NCBI GenBank assembly: GCA_903883965.1
Contig: CAISCU010000041.1
Span: forward strand, 36,259-100,258
DNA: 64,000 bases
Direction: 5' to 3'
From: an uncultured Bacteroidota bacterium
GTDB lineage: Bacteria > Bacteroidota > Bacteroidia > UKL13-3
The notes below the pieces were generated by a model that did not search any database, was not told the DNA's origin, and saw only the letters and a program-made list of their open reading frames with translations. The position numbers were made by a program, and so were the translations under genes. Shown here piece by piece: positions 17,427 through 27,286 of this stretch. How positions within the stretch are numbered: position 1 is the stretch's first letter; every line of letters begins with the position of its first letter.

Positions 17427-18437
17427 ATGAGATTTGTAAAAATTATTATCATCTTATTGCTCTCTATAGTAGGTGTTGCTGGTGTAATTGGCCTATTTCT
17501 TCCAGACAATGCAAAAGTAGAAAGAAGCATTTATGTAAAATCGAGGGCATCCATTGTTTACAATTTAATCAATGATTTAAACCAATGGCCCACATGGAGT
17601 CCATGGCACCAAATAGACCCAAATACCCTGTGGAATTACAGTGAACCTGCAATTGGAAAAGGAGCTTGGTACTCTTGGACTAGCGACAACCACAATTTAG
17701 GAACTGGTAAAATGACAATAGATGCTTGTATGCCAGATGAGAGAATAGATTTAACATTGAGCATGAATGGCATGGGAGATGCACAACTACAGTTTTTAAT
17801 TGAAGGAAAGGGTGCACAAACCAAATTGAGTTGGGTTTTGAGTAAAAAATTAGGCAATAATCCTTATGCCAGATATTGGGGCCTGATAATGGATAAAATG
17901 ATGGGGCCTGATTTTGACAAAGGACTTGAAAAAATAAAAGAAATTGCAGAAAAAAGAGGTGAAAAACCTTTGATTATGGGCTATGAAACAGATGTAATTG
18001 CGTTAGAATCTTTTCAGTATATTGGCATTCGCAAACAAGTTAAAAAAGAGCAATTGAACCAGTTTTTAGGTACCAGTTTTTCCAATTTAATTGATGCCAT
18101 TAAAAAGCAAGAAGTTCCTTTTAAGGGTTCGCCGTTTACCATTAATTACGCTGCAAAAAATGGCATTTATGATATAGAAGCGGGCATTCGCATTGAAAGA
18201 CCCATGCAAGAATCTGAATCACTAAAGTTAGGTAGAATAGACTCTTGTAAAGCCTTTGTCATTCATTATACTGGCCCTTACAAAGAAATTGCTCCTGTAT
18301 ATGAAGCAACATTTAATTATTTGAAAGAACAATCAATTCAAGCCATTGGAGCACCTATAGAATTTTACATGAACGACCCAACCATGGTAAAAGACAGTAC
18401 CCAATTTAAAACTGACTTATTTTTTAGAATACAATAA
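17427..18437 (+). CDS. SRPBCC domain protein fused to GyrI-like effector-binding domain
   Basis: A 336-residue protein. An N-terminal transmembrane helix (residues 3-25) anchors it. Residues about 30-170 look like a START/SRPBCC (polyketide cyclase-like) ligand-binding fold (ERSIYVKSRASIVYNLINDLNQWPTWSPW). Residues about 190-336 look like a GyrI-like small-molecule binding domain (FQYIGIRKQV ... CKAFVIHYTGPYKEIAPVYEATFNYL). Both folds bind hydrophobic small molecules, so a lipid, drug or effector role is plausible; no catalytic residues can be named. It is likely co-transcribed with prmA upstream (39-base gap) and the peptidase downstream (6-base gap). Confidence 0.75.
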   Translation: MRFVKIIIILLLSIVGVAGVIGLFLPDNAKVERSIYVKSRASIVYNLINDLNQWPTWSPWHQIDPNTLWNYSEPAIGKGAWYSWTSDNHNLGTGKMTIDACMPDERIDLTLSMNGMGDAQLQFLIEGKGAQTKLSWVLSKKLGNNPYARYWGLIMDKMMGPDFDKGLEKIKEIAEKRGEKPLIMGYETDVIALESFQYIGIRKQVKKEQLNQFLGTSFSNLIDAIKKQEVPFKGSPFTINYAAKNGIYDIEAGIRIERPMQESESLKLGRIDSCKAFVIHYTGPYKEIAPVYEATFNYLKEQSIQAIGAPIEFYMNDPTMVKDSTQFKTDLFFRIQ

Positions 18438-18443
18438 TCTTAC

Positions 18444-19733
18444 ATGAAATACGATCAAATCAACTCACAGTTATTCATTGAAAACAGGATCCGATTCCAA
18501 AAAGAATTAAAATCCAATTCAATAGCTATTTTCTTTTCAAATGATGAACATCCTTGGAATGGAGATGCAACACATCATTTCAAACAAAACAGTGATTTAT
18601 TTTGGCTCAGCGGTGTAGACCAAGAAGAATCCATTTTGGTAATTTCTCCAAATTGTCCAGTACCTGAAATGAGAGAAGCCTTGTTCATTAAAAAAACAAA
18701 TGAGCAAATGGTGATTTGGAATGGGCATAAATTAACACTTGAAGAAGCCAAAGCAGTCAGTGGCATTCAACATGTATATTGGATAGATGATTATGCAGCA
18801 AAGATTCACAGTGCCATCAATTACGCACAAAACATTTACTTAAATTTAAATGAGAACGACCGTGCAGTGATTCAAACACCCTACAAAGATTTGAGAATGG
18901 CTCTTGCAATCAAAGAACGTTATCCATTACACCAATTTGAAAGAGCTGCACCTATGTTACAGCGTTTGAGGAGCATCAAATCTGAATTAGAATTGCAGTT
19001 AATGAAACAGGCGATAGCTATCAGTGAAAAGATGTTTGCCCGCTTGTTGAAATTTGTTAAACCTGGTGTGGCTGAATTTGAGATTGAGGCCGAAATCATT
19101 CATGAATACATGAGAAATAGAGCAAATGGTCATTCGTTTCACCCAATTGTAGCAAGTGGAAAAAACGCATGTATTTTACATTATACACAGAACAACGATA
19201 CTTGTAAAGATGGTGATTTGGTATTGGTTGATAGCGGGGTAGATTATGCCAATTATGCAAGTGATATGACACGTGTAATTCCGGTGAATGGTAAATTTAC
19301 CAACAGACAAAAAGAAGTTTATTGGGCTGTACTCAACGTGATGAGAGCAGCAAAAGCACTTTTAAAACCTGGGGTAATGTTAATGGAATACCAAGCACAA
19401 GTTGGTGCAATTATGGAAAAAGAATTGGTAGATTTAAAACTGCTGAGTTTAAATGATATTAAAAACCAAAATCCAAACTGGCCAGCATACAAGCGTTATT
19501 TTATGCATGGCACCAGTCATTTCTTAGGCATAGATGTGCATGATGTAGGTATGCGCTATGAACCCATGAAAGCAGGTATGACATTTAGTTGCGAACCTGG
19601 TATTTATATACAAGAAGAAGGCATTGGCATCCGTTTAGAAAATGAAATCCTCATCACAGACAATGGCTGTATAGATTTAATGGAGCATATTCCAGTTGAA
19701 CCTGAACACATTGAAAGCATCATGCAGGCATGA
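18444..19733 (+). CDS. pepP: Xaa-Pro aminopeptidase (M24B, aminopeptidase P)
   Basis: Removes N-terminal residues preceding proline. The 429 residues comprise an AMP_N domain (about 1-135, including EHPWNGDATHHFKQNSDLFWLSG) and a pita-bread M24 catalytic domain. The dinuclear metal ligands are visible: Asp in LVDSGVDY, Asp in SDMTRVIP, His in HGTSHFLGIDVHDVG, Glu in SCEPGIYI and Glu in RLENEILI. The gene overlaps the following HAD gene by 4 bases (ATGA), indicating translational coupling. Confidence 0.93.
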   Translation: MKYDQINSQLFIENRIRFQKELKSNSIAIFFSNDEHPWNGDATHHFKQNSDLFWLSGVDQEESILVISPNCPVPEMREALFIKKTNEQMVIWNGHKLTLEEAKAVSGIQHVYWIDDYAAKIHSAINYAQNIYLNLNENDRAVIQTPYKDLRMALAIKERYPLHQFERAAPMLQRLRSIKSELELQLMKQAIAISEKMFARLLKFVKPGVAEFEIEAEIIHEYMRNRANGHSFHPIVASGKNACILHYTQNNDTCKDGDLVLVDSGVDYANYASDMTRVIPVNGKFTNRQKEVYWAVLNVMRAAKALLKPGVMLMEYQAQVGAIMEKELVDLKLLSLNDIKNQNPNWPAYKRYFMHGTSHFLGIDVHDVGMRYEPMKAGMTFSCEPGIYIQEEGIGIRLENEILITDNGCIDLMEHIPVEPEHIESIMQA

Positions 19734-20389
19734 ACCTCCATCAGATAGACACCTATTTATTTGACATGGATGGCTTGCTGATAGATTCAGAGCCACTTTG
19801 GAAGAAAGCCGAAAAAGCAGTTTTTGGGGCACTTGGTTTGAACTTAACCGATGACTTGTTGCGAGAGGTAATGGGCTTTAGGTTGTCAGAGGTTGTTGCC
19901 TATTGGTACCATTACCAACCATGGGAATCACCTGATTTTGCAAAAACTGAGCAAGACATCATTGAATGCATGATTGGTTACATTCACAAAGATGGAAAAG
20001 CCATGGAGGGTGTATATGAACTGTTAGAGGTATTGCAATCTAAACATAAAAAAATTGCACTTGCCTCATCATCTTCAATGGTATTAATTGAAGCCGTTGT
20101 TGAAAAGCTGCATTTGTCAGAATGGATACCTGATTTGTTTTCGGCAGAACACGAGCCTTATGGCAAACCGCATCCAGGAATTTTTATCACAGCGGCAAAT
20201 AGCTTGAATTCAAACCCAAGAAATTGCTTGGTATTGGAAGATTCAATCAATGGAATGCTCTCAGCAAAATCTGCTAGAATGCTTTGTACAGTTGTTCCTG
20301 ACCCTGTTCAATATGAAAGACCTGAATGGTGCTTGGCAGATTTTAAATTAAATAAACTAAGCGATTTTATTCCCTATTTAGCTCTCTAG
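19730..20389 (+). CDS. HAD family sugar-phosphate phosphatase (HxpB-like)
   Basis: A 219-residue haloacid-dehalogenase phosphatase with cap domain. Motif I FDMDGLLIDSEPLW (residues 11-24) holds the nucleophile and acid Asp pair. Motif II is LASSSS near residue 115, motif III is in YGKPHPGIF near residue 144, and motif IV is LEDSINGM near residue 168. DMDGLLIDSEPLW closely resembles the 2-deoxyglucose-6-phosphate/hexitol phosphatase group, so a hexose or hexitol phosphate is a reasonable substrate guess. It overlaps the pepP stop by 4 bases and is convergent with the OmpA-like gene. Confidence 0.85.
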   Translation: MNLHQIDTYLFDMDGLLIDSEPLWKKAEKAVFGALGLNLTDDLLREVMGFRLSEVVAYWYHYQPWESPDFAKTEQDIIECMIGYIHKDGKAMEGVYELLEVLQSKHKKIALASSSSMVLIEAVVEKLHLSEWIPDLFSAEHEPYGKPHPGIFITAANSLNSNPRNCLVLEDSINGMLSAKSARMLCTVVPDPVQYERPEWCLADFKLNKLSDFIPYLAL

Positions 20390-20448
20390 TCTGAGTATCA
20401 AGACAGCTCCTGATAGGCAAGTATCTCGGTTGAACAGCTTGCTAACTT

Positions 20449-21402
20449 CTATCTTTTCTTATTGATGATTTTATACAATTCATCCAATTTGGGGCTGAGA
20501 ATAATTTCTGTTCTTCTGTTTTTAGCTCTTCCCTCAGCTGTTTCATTATTGGCTTTTGGCTGATACTCTCCCCTACCCGCTGCAGTTAATCTTTTAGGTT
20601 CAACAGCATAGTTGCTACTCAATAAACGAACAATATTATTAGCCCTTGCGGTACTTAAATCCCAGTTGTCAGCAAAAACAGCTGTTTTAATCGGCTTATT
20701 ATCGGTATGACCTTCAACCAACACATCTATTTCCATGTTCTTGTTCAATACTTCAGCCAATTTTTTAATGGCATCTAAACCCTTTTCTTCTACATCAGCA
20801 CTACCAGATTTGAATAACAATTTATCGCTTAAAGAAACATACACCTTACCATTCTTCATTTCAACCGTTAATTCATCTGAATTAAAACTTAAGAGTGCTT
20901 TCTTAACTATATCGCTCAGGGCATTTGTTAATGAATCTTGTCTTTTAATAATGGCTTCCAATTCAGCCAATTTCTTTTCTCTAATTTGTAGCAAGTCGCC
21001 TTTTTCTTTGAGAGCAATGTTCAATTGCTCAGTTTTGCTCATACTCGATTTAATCAAATCAGTATAGCGGTCATTCATATCTTGGTAATCATCTATCAGC
21101 TTTCTGTATTGAGCAGAAAGTTCAGATTTGTCTTTGCTCAATTGCTGATGCAATGCCATTAAATTCCTGAATTCTTCACCTCTCTGCAACGTATCTTTAT
21201 GGAAAGCCACAACCATTGCATGCAAAGAATCTCTTTGCTTGGTTGCCAATTCTAGTCTTTGTGACATAAATAAGTTATGAGCCTTTTCGCTTACCTTCTT
21301 TGGATCTTTGATTCTACCTTTTGGCTCTAGATCTTGTGCTTGAGTAAATTGAAAGGCCAATACAAAGGCCAATACAGCTAATACATTTTTAATTGCTCTC
21401 AT
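20449..21402 (-). CDS. OmpA family peptidoglycan-binding protein with coiled coil
   Basis: A 317-residue exported protein. The signal peptide ends FQFTQAQ. A long heptad-rich coiled coil occupies about residues 45-165. The C-terminal OmpA domain (about 185-300) has LFKSGSADVEEKG, VEGHTDNKPI and LSTARANNIVRLL, with the diaminopimelate-binding Asp and Arg. It probably tethers the outer membrane or a periplasmic partner to peptidoglycan. The ATG at 21402 is preferred over an upstream in-frame codon at 21441 because it directly begins the signal peptide. Confidence 0.85.
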   Translation of the reverse strand: MRAIKNVLAVLAFVLAFQFTQAQDLEPKGRIKDPKKVSEKAHNLFMSQRLELATKQRDSLHAMVVAFHKDTLQRGEEFRNLMALHQQLSKDKSELSAQYRKLIDDYQDMNDRYTDLIKSSMSKTEQLNIALKEKGDLLQIREKKLAELEAIIKRQDSLTNALSDIVKKALLSFNSDELTVEMKNGKVYVSLSDKLLFKSGSADVEEKGLDAIKKLAEVLNKNMEIDVLVEGHTDNKPIKTAVFADNWDLSTARANNIVRLLSSNYAVEPKRLTAAGRGEYQPKANNETAEGRAKNRRTEIILSPKLDELYKIINKKR

Positions 21403-21492
21403 GCTACGAATTTCAATGCAAACCAGCCAACTAACAAGCAAGGCAATTTGTATTTATCCATACAAAACCGTGAAATGCCCAAATTTAAGAAC

Positions 21493-21530
21493 AAAAAAAA
21501 CGGATAGTAAACTATTTACTATCCGTTTTA
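21493..21530 (-). terminator. Intrinsic terminator of secDF
   Basis: On the minus strand the stem AAAACGGATAGTAAA/TTTACTATCCGTTTT ends in a T-run, directly after the secDF stop. Confidence 0.85.
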
Positions 21531-21548
21531 AAGAGATTGATGAATTGG

Positions 21549-24518
21549 TTATTTCTTCTTTTTATCGAAGTCAATTACAATTGGAGTAGCAATACAAATT
21601 GAAGAATAGGTACCAATTACAATTCCAATTAACAGTGCAAAAGAAAATCCTCTAATGGTATCTCCACCAAAAACAAAAATGGCCAATAATACAAAGAAGA
21701 TGGTCAATGAAGTATTGATGGTTCTGCTCAATGTGCTATTTAAAGCATAATTGATAACTGAATTTCTTTCTGCTGGATCCAAATCAGATTTATTGCGCTC
21801 ATTTAAGTATTCTCTGATTCTATCAAAAACAACCACTGTATCGGTCATTGAATAACCCATTACAGTTAGAATTGCAGCTATGAAATCTTGGTTAATTTCA
21901 AGTGAGAATGGCATTACATTTTCAAAAATCACATACACACTCAATACAACCAATACGTCATGAATCAAAGCCGCTACCGCGCCCAATCCATATTGCCATT
22001 TTTTGAAACGAATCAAAATGTATACGAACATTAACAAGCAAGAGAACAAAATAGCATAAAATGCTTTAATGGTTATATCTGCTGAAACTGTTTCACCTAC
22101 TTTGTTAGAACTGATGATTTCGTATTTCACATTGGTTTGATCTAAACCTGCTTTCAAAGCAGTTTCAACTTTTTGTTCAGCGTCTTCACCTTGGTCTTCA
22201 ATTAAGTATGAAGTGGTAATTTTTTGGTTGAAATCATTGCCATAAGTTTTCACATCAGGTGATTCACCAAAACTTGTTCTCAAGGTTGATTTTAAGTCTT
22301 CAGTAGACATTGGTTTTTCAAATCTAACCACATACATACGACCTCCTTTGAAGTCAATACCCAAATGGAAACCATTGTTAATAAAGAAAAATACTACACC
22401 CACCAAAATGATGGTTCCAGAGAACATGTAATAACGCATTCTTGAACCTACGAAATTGATGTTGATATTTTTGAAAGTATGTTCAGTTGATTTGGTCCAG
22501 AAATGGATGACTTTGTTTTTGTCTAACAAGAATTCAAAAATAATACGACTCAAGAAAATGGCACTAAACATTGATGAGAAAATACCTATGATCAATGTAG
22601 TTGCAAATCCTTGAATAGGACCTGTTCCAAATATGTAAAGAATGATACCCAATAATAAGGTAGTTAAGTTTGAATCTAAGATAGATGACATGGCATGTCT
22701 GTATCCTTCTGAAATGCCGTTCTTCACGCTTCTAGCTTCGTGGTGTAATTCTTCACGAATACGTTCAAAGATTAAGATGTTGGCATCTACCGACATACCA
22801 ATGGTAAGTACGATACCGGCAATACCAGGTAATGTCAATACTGCACCTAAAGAGGTCAATACACCAATTACAAAAAATACGTTTGCAAATAAAGCTAAAT
22901 CTGCAACCCAACCCGCTGTGCTGTAATAAAAGCCCATGAACAACAAAATAGCTAATAATGCAATCACAAAAGAAATAAATCCTGAAGTAATTGCTTCTTG
23001 ACCCAATGTTGGACCAACAATGGCTTCACCCACAATACGAGTAGGAGCTGGCAATTTACCGCTCTTTAAAATATTGGCTAAGTCACCTGCTTCTTCACTG
23101 GTATAACTTCCTGTGATAGAAGAACGGCCATTAGGAATTTCACCTTGAACATTTGGAGAAGAGTAAACAACATCGTCTAACACAATAGCAATGCAATGGT
23201 TTACATTGTTTCTGGTTAAGTTTTTCCAAATTTTAGCACCTTCACCATTCATGGTCATGGTTACTTCAACATTTCCAGTTGGGCTTACATCTCTTTTGGC
23301 ATCCGTAATTTTTTCGCCAGTTAAAGAAGCAGCACCATCTCTGTCTGTTTTAAGAGCATGTAAAATAACACCTTCTTGGTTTTCGCCAAATCCTTTGTAT
23401 TCCCATGCAAATTTGATGTTGGCAGGCAAAGCCGCTTTTACTTCTGGTCTGTTCAATAATGCGTTGATTTTTGAAGTATCTTTGATCATGGCTGTACCAC
23501 AACTTGAACCTCTTGTAGCCAAAACACCTTTGTCATCAGCCATTGGACGTAAGTATGCAAACAATGGATTTTCTTTTGCAAATTCTTCAAAAGATTTTTG
23601 AGCATTTTGAGTAGAGTCTTTCTTAGTTGAATCTGCTTTTGCTTGAGCCGGTTTTCCACCTAAATCAGCCAATGCACTTTTGCTTGTGTCTGCAGCAACT
23701 GCTTGAGTTGAATCTGTTTCAACTTTTAAAGTGCCTGCAGCTGTGCTCTTTTTAAGAATATCGTTGATTTGACTCAAATATTTGTAAGCTTCAGGATTGT
23801 CAAAAGTTTGGAAGAACTCCAATTTGGCAGAACCTTGAAGGAGCTTTCTTACCCTTGCAGGATTATCTACACCTGGTAATTCTACCAATATTCTACCACT
23901 TCCTTCTAATTTTTGAATGTTAGGTTGTGTTACTCCAAATTTATCGATACGTGCTCTTAAAATTTGGAAAGAACGGTCAATGGCTTGGTTGGCTTCTTCG
24001 TGGATATAGGCCAATACCTCTTCATTGGTTGAATTCAATTTGATTTTTTCGCGATTGGTAGGGTTTGCGAAAATTGGAGACAACTTTGCATTGGGAGCAA
24101 CTTCATTAAAAGCCTCTCCAAACAATGTTACATAGTCTTTTTGACTTGTTTTCATTGCCTCACTTGCTTGTGCAATTGCTTTGTTGAAATTAGGATCAGG
24201 ATTGTTGTTAGACAAACCTCTTACCAAATCAGCAAGTGAAACTTCTAAGGTAACGTTCATACCACCTTGTAAGTCCAAACCTAAATTCAATTCACGCTCT
24301 TTGCATTGCAAATAGGTGTATTTTTTAATTCCCAAGAAATTGTAAACCGGTGATCTTGAAACTGAGTCCAAGTAGCTGCGGTACATGTCTGGATTGCCAT
24401 TTGCGAATTCTGTGGCATCATTTTCGATTTGTTTTGTTTTCCAGGTGAAAGACAATTGGAAAATGCTGACCAACACTAATGCGATCGCAAAAAATTTAAC
24501 TGCTCCTTTACTTTTCAT
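21549..24518 (-). CDS. secDF: Protein translocase subunit SecDF (fused SecD-SecF)
   Basis: A 989-residue inner-membrane protein that uses the proton gradient to drive late Sec export. The SecD half has its first helix at about 8-26, the conserved LNLGLDLQGGMNV near residue 78, a large periplasmic P1 region with a Lys/Ala/Asp-rich insertion (about 250-310), and a helix cluster containing GIAGIVLTIGMSVDANILIFERI near residue 560. The SecF half has HLGIDFKGGRMYVVRF near residue 710 and a second cluster with VMGYSMTDTVVVFDRIRE near residue 890. Fusion of the two in one chain is common in Bacteroidota. It is monocistronic, with promoter boxes at 24561-24592 and a terminator at 21493-21530. Confidence 0.96.
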   Translation of the reverse strand: MKSKGAVKFFAIALVLVSIFQLSFTWKTKQIENDATEFANGNPDMYRSYLDSVSRSPVYNFLGIKKYTYLQCKERELNLGLDLQGGMNVTLEVSLADLVRGLSNNNPDPNFNKAIAQASEAMKTSQKDYVTLFGEAFNEVAPNAKLSPIFANPTNREKIKLNSTNEEVLAYIHEEANQAIDRSFQILRARIDKFGVTQPNIQKLEGSGRILVELPGVDNPARVRKLLQGSAKLEFFQTFDNPEAYKYLSQINDILKKSTAAGTLKVETDSTQAVAADTSKSALADLGGKPAQAKADSTKKDSTQNAQKSFEEFAKENPLFAYLRPMADDKGVLATRGSSCGTAMIKDTSKINALLNRPEVKAALPANIKFAWEYKGFGENQEGVILHALKTDRDGAASLTGEKITDAKRDVSPTGNVEVTMTMNGEGAKIWKNLTRNNVNHCIAIVLDDVVYSSPNVQGEIPNGRSSITGSYTSEEAGDLANILKSGKLPAPTRIVGEAIVGPTLGQEAITSGFISFVIALLAILLFMGFYYSTAGWVADLALFANVFFVIGVLTSLGAVLTLPGIAGIVLTIGMSVDANILIFERIREELHHEARSVKNGISEGYRHAMSSILDSNLTTLLLGIILYIFGTGPIQGFATTLIIGIFSSMFSAIFLSRIIFEFLLDKNKVIHFWTKSTEHTFKNININFVGSRMRYYMFSGTIILVGVVFFFINNGFHLGIDFKGGRMYVVRFEKPMSTEDLKSTLRTSFGESPDVKTYGNDFNQKITTSYLIEDQGEDAEQKVETALKAGLDQTNVKYEIISSNKVGETVSADITIKAFYAILFSCLLMFVYILIRFKKWQYGLGAVAALIHDVLVVLSVYVIFENVMPFSLEINQDFIAAILTVMGYSMTDTVVVFDRIREYLNERNKSDLDPAERNSVINYALNSTLSRTINTSLTIFFVLLAIFVFGGDTIRGFSFALLIGIVIGTYSSICIATPIVIDFDKKKK

Positions 24519-24560
24519 TTTATGTAACTATATAATTATCTCAATTTATTCTAAGGTTGG

Positions 24561-24592
24561 CAAATATAGGTCAGGACTTCAGGAAAAGCAAA
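24561..24592 (-). promoter_or_regulatory. Bacteroidota-type promoter for secDF
   Basis: On the minus strand, TTTG (24589-24592), 20 bases, then TATATTTG (24561-24568), matching TTTG-N19/20-TAnnTTTG. It lies about 43 bases upstream of the secDF ATG. Confidence 0.6.
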
Positions 24593-24749
24593 AAAGGTTT
24601 ATTATACTGATAATCTTACACTTGAGCCCAAATTGCATACTTTTATGGATTCAAAGACCAAATAATATACAAACTGTGGGTAATTGAACCGCACACAACA
24701 ATCAATCGAGACTTAGTTTCGTTTAGAGTTAAAAGTAAGCAAAAACAAT

Positions 24750-25373
24750 ATGGAACAACAGTCAGGATTGAATTTGATTGAATTGATTATGAAAGGTGGA
24801 ATCATTATGATTCCAATTGGTTTTTTATCAATAGTGAGTATTTATTTTATCATAGAAAGATGGGTGTTTATTCACCAAGCATTTAAAATAGAAGCCAACT
24901 TTCTTGCCAATTTAAAAGATTTACTAGGCAAAGGAGATATCAAAGCAGCCAAGGCTTATTGCCAACGTTTAAACACCCCTATTTCAAGGGTAATTGAAAA
25001 AGGAGTCAACCGCATTGGTAAACCCATCAAAGACATTGAAAGTGCGATGGAAAGTGTTGCCGGAATTGAAAATGACAAATTAGAGAAAAACTTAGGATTC
25101 TTAGGTCTAACTTCTGGCATTGCGCCCATGTTAGGTTTTATTGGAACCATTTCAGGAATCATTAAAATATTTTATAATATTTCTGTGAGCGATAACATAA
25201 GTATTGGAATTATTGCAGGTGGTTTGTACGAAAAAATGATTACTTCTGGAGCAGGTTTAATTGTAGGTGTAATTGCCTATGCTGGATACCATTTGTTGAA
25301 TACAAGAATTGACAGGTTCAACAACAAACTACAAGAAACTGCCATGGAATTTATTGACATTCTTGAAAGCTAA
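24750..25373 (+). CDS. MotA/TolQ/ExbB proton channel family protein
   Basis: A 207-residue inner-membrane proton-channel subunit with three hydrophobic helices: about 15-40, about 115-140 (TSGIAPMLGFIGTISGIIKIF) and about 155-180 (ISIGIIAGGLYEKMITSGAGLIVGVIAYAGYHL). The helix 2-3 block LGFIGTISG...AGGLYEKMITSGAGLIVG is the TolQ/ExbB signature. It couples the proton motive force to TonB- or Tol-dependent work in the envelope. The ExbD/TolR-like partner begins 8 bases downstream. Whether it serves Tol or TonB is undecidable here. Confidence 0.9.
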   Translation: MEQQSGLNLIELIMKGGIIMIPIGFLSIVSIYFIIERWVFIHQAFKIEANFLANLKDLLGKGDIKAAKAYCQRLNTPISRVIEKGVNRIGKPIKDIESAMESVAGIENDKLEKNLGFLGLTSGIAPMLGFIGTISGIIKIFYNISVSDNISIGIIAGGLYEKMITSGAGLIVGVIAYAGYHLLNTRIDRFNNKLQETAMEFIDILES

Positions 25374-25381
25374 GCGCAACA

Positions 25382-25780
25382 ATGAATTTCAGACGCAAAA
25401 AAAGATTCGAAGCTGAGGTAGCAACCTCATCCCTGAACGACATCATGTTTTTCTTGTTGTTGTTTTTTTTAATCATCTCAACTGTAGCCAATCCCAGTGT
25501 GATCAAGGTATTGTTGCCAAAAGCAAATAACAACCAAACCTTGAATAAAAAACAAGTGACGCTTACCATCAATAAAAGCAAAGAATATTACTTGAACGAC
25601 AAACTCATTGTGCCTGCTGATTTAGAAGCAAGTATCAAAAGAGAAACAACTGGGGTTGCTGACCCAACTATTGTATTGAGGATGGATGCCGAATTAACCA
25701 TTCAAGACTTGGTTGATATTTTAGCTACCGGAACCAAACTCAAAGTGAGGGTTGTGATGGCAACTCAAGCCATCAACTAA
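25382..25780 (+). CDS. ExbD/TolR family biopolymer transport protein
   Basis: A 132-residue partner of the upstream channel. A short cytoplasmic N-terminus (MNFRRKKRFEAEVATSSLNDIMF, quoted in part) is followed by one transmembrane helix at about 20-40. It carries the conserved Asp of the proton path in LNDIMF, and the rest is a periplasmic domain of about 90 residues with a VADPTIVLRMDAELTIQDLV-like strand-helix pattern. The stop is immediately adjacent to the convergent uridine kinase stop, with no intergenic bases. Confidence 0.88.
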   Translation: MNFRRKKRFEAEVATSSLNDIMFFLLLFFLIISTVANPSVIKVLLPKANNNQTLNKKQVTLTINKSKEYYLNDKLIVPADLEASIKRETTGVADPTIVLRMDAELTIQDLVDILATGTKLKVRVVMATQAIN

Positions 25781-26413
25781 TTATTGTTGATTCAACACAG
25801 AACGCAAATGATCTGAAACTACTTTCAGACTTTGGTTAAAATGTACGTTGTTATTGACAATTAAATCTGCCTGAGCCATAAAAGGCAATAAATATTTTCT
25901 GTAAGATGGTACGACATGGTTTTTCCATTGATACAACACAAAATCCTCATCAATATTTCTTTCAGCTACATCGCGTTTGAGCCTTCTGTTAAAAGCAATT
26001 TCCTCGTCTGCATTGATAAATATTTTGAGATCAAACTGCTCTAATATTTCTTGTTGGTAAAAAATAAACAAGCCTTCACAAACAATTATTTTAGCGGGTT
26101 CAAAGCGCAATTTTTTAGGCTGCACATTGGTATGTTGAAACAGATACTCTTCTATTTCAACAGATTCACCTTTTTTTAGTTTAGCAATATCTGTTGCAAA
26201 CAAATGTAAATCGATGCATTCAGGAAGGTCAAAATTGATATGACCATTTTCATCCTTTTGGTGCTGGTATGCTCTTTTGTAATAGTTGTCCTGAGAAATG
26301 ATACAAACCTCATTTGAGCCAAATTGTTGCCTCAAAGAGTTCAGAAAATGCGTTTTACCACTTGCACTGCCGCCGGTAATACCTATTAAATAAGGAGGAT
26401 TTGCTGTATTCAT
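25781..26413 (-). CDS. udk: Uridine kinase
   Basis: Phosphorylates uridine and cytidine in pyrimidine salvage. The 210 residues include the P-loop GITGGSASGKTHFL (residues 12-25), the QDNYYK uridine-site motif near residue 42, FDLPECIDL near residue 62, and the lid-region RRLKRDVAERNIDEDFVL near residue 142. It is convergent with and abutting the tolR-like gene and divergent from the TetR operon. Confidence 0.92.
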   Translation of the reverse strand: MNTANPPYLIGITGGSASGKTHFLNSLRQQFGSNEVCIISQDNYYKRAYQHQKDENGHINFDLPECIDLHLFATDIAKLKKGESVEIEEYLFQHTNVQPKKLRFEPAKIIVCEGLFIFYQQEILEQFDLKIFINADEEIAFNRRLKRDVAERNIDEDFVLYQWKNHVVPSYRKYLLPFMAQADLIVNNNVHFNQSLKVVSDHLRSVLNQQ

Positions 26414-26659
26414 TTCTGATGTGTTTGTACAAAAAAACGAATTTCAATTGAATTATTCTCCTATAAACTCAGCGAATGTGCACAGACTCTACTTTGACGA
26501 AAGGCATAAAAATGAGCCAAGCCTAGCGCATATTTATTAATTTTACGTTATCATTAAATTTTATTTATCTGATTTTCTGTTAATTAAAAATACTTAGGAA
26601 ACTATTGCAACACAAAAAGTTTCCATTCTTGTTTAAAAACTACCTTTGCGGCACCAAAA

Positions 26660-27286
26660 ATGGAGGAAGATTTAAAATTAAAAATTATCAATGGGGCAAC
26701 CCTGTTGTTTTTGAAGTTCGGCTTCAAAAGCATTACCATGGATGATATTGTTCGAGAATTGGGTATTTCTAAAAAAACCCTCTACTTATATTTTTCGGAC
26801 AAAAACGAACTGGTGCTCAAATGCATAGAAAAGCATCTTCGTGACGAGAAAAACGCTTGCAACCAAATTGGAAATCAAGAGCTAAACCCTGTTTCGTTTT
26901 TGATACAAATAACTGAAAACCTTTCAGACAAAAAGAAACAAATCAACCAAAGCATTTTGTTTGATCTAAAAAAGTATTTCAAAGATGCTTGGGAATTGCT
27001 CAATCAATTCAGGAAAGAATTTATTTACAATCAAATGATGGAAAACCTCAAAAGAGGTAAAACGGAAGCTTATTATAAAGCAGATATCAATGAAAATTTA
27101 ATCGCTAAATTCTACATACATCTGATTGATTTTATGGTGAACCCCGACAATGACCAAGACAGCCAGCTTTCAATCAAAGACATCCATTTTGAAATGATGA
27201 AATACCATATCAGAGGTATTTGTACAGATAAGGGAATAAAAATCTTCAATAAATATTTAGAAAAACTAGACACGCAAAAAATATGA
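26660..27286 (+). CDS. TetR family transcriptional regulator of the RND efflux operon
   Basis: A 208-residue regulator. The N-terminal helix-turn-helix (about 20-50: ITMDDIVRELGISKKTLYLYF) is typical TetR. The C-terminal ligand domain is helical and not assignable to a ligand. It is the first gene of a tolC-adaptor-RND operon and overlaps the tolC-like start by 4 bases, so it most likely represses its own operon. A TACCTTTG box at 26641-26648 fits a -7 element and would leave only about 5 bases of leader. No convincing -33 box was seen. Confidence 0.88.
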   Translation: MEEDLKLKIINGATLLFLKFGFKSITMDDIVRELGISKKTLYLYFSDKNELVLKCIEKHLRDEKNACNQIGNQELNPVSFLIQITENLSDKKKQINQSILFDLKKYFKDAWELLNQFRKEFIYNQMMENLKRGKTEAYYKADINENLIAKFYIHLIDFMVNPDNDQDSQLSIKDIHFEMMKYHIRGICTDKGIKIFNKYLEKLDTQKI

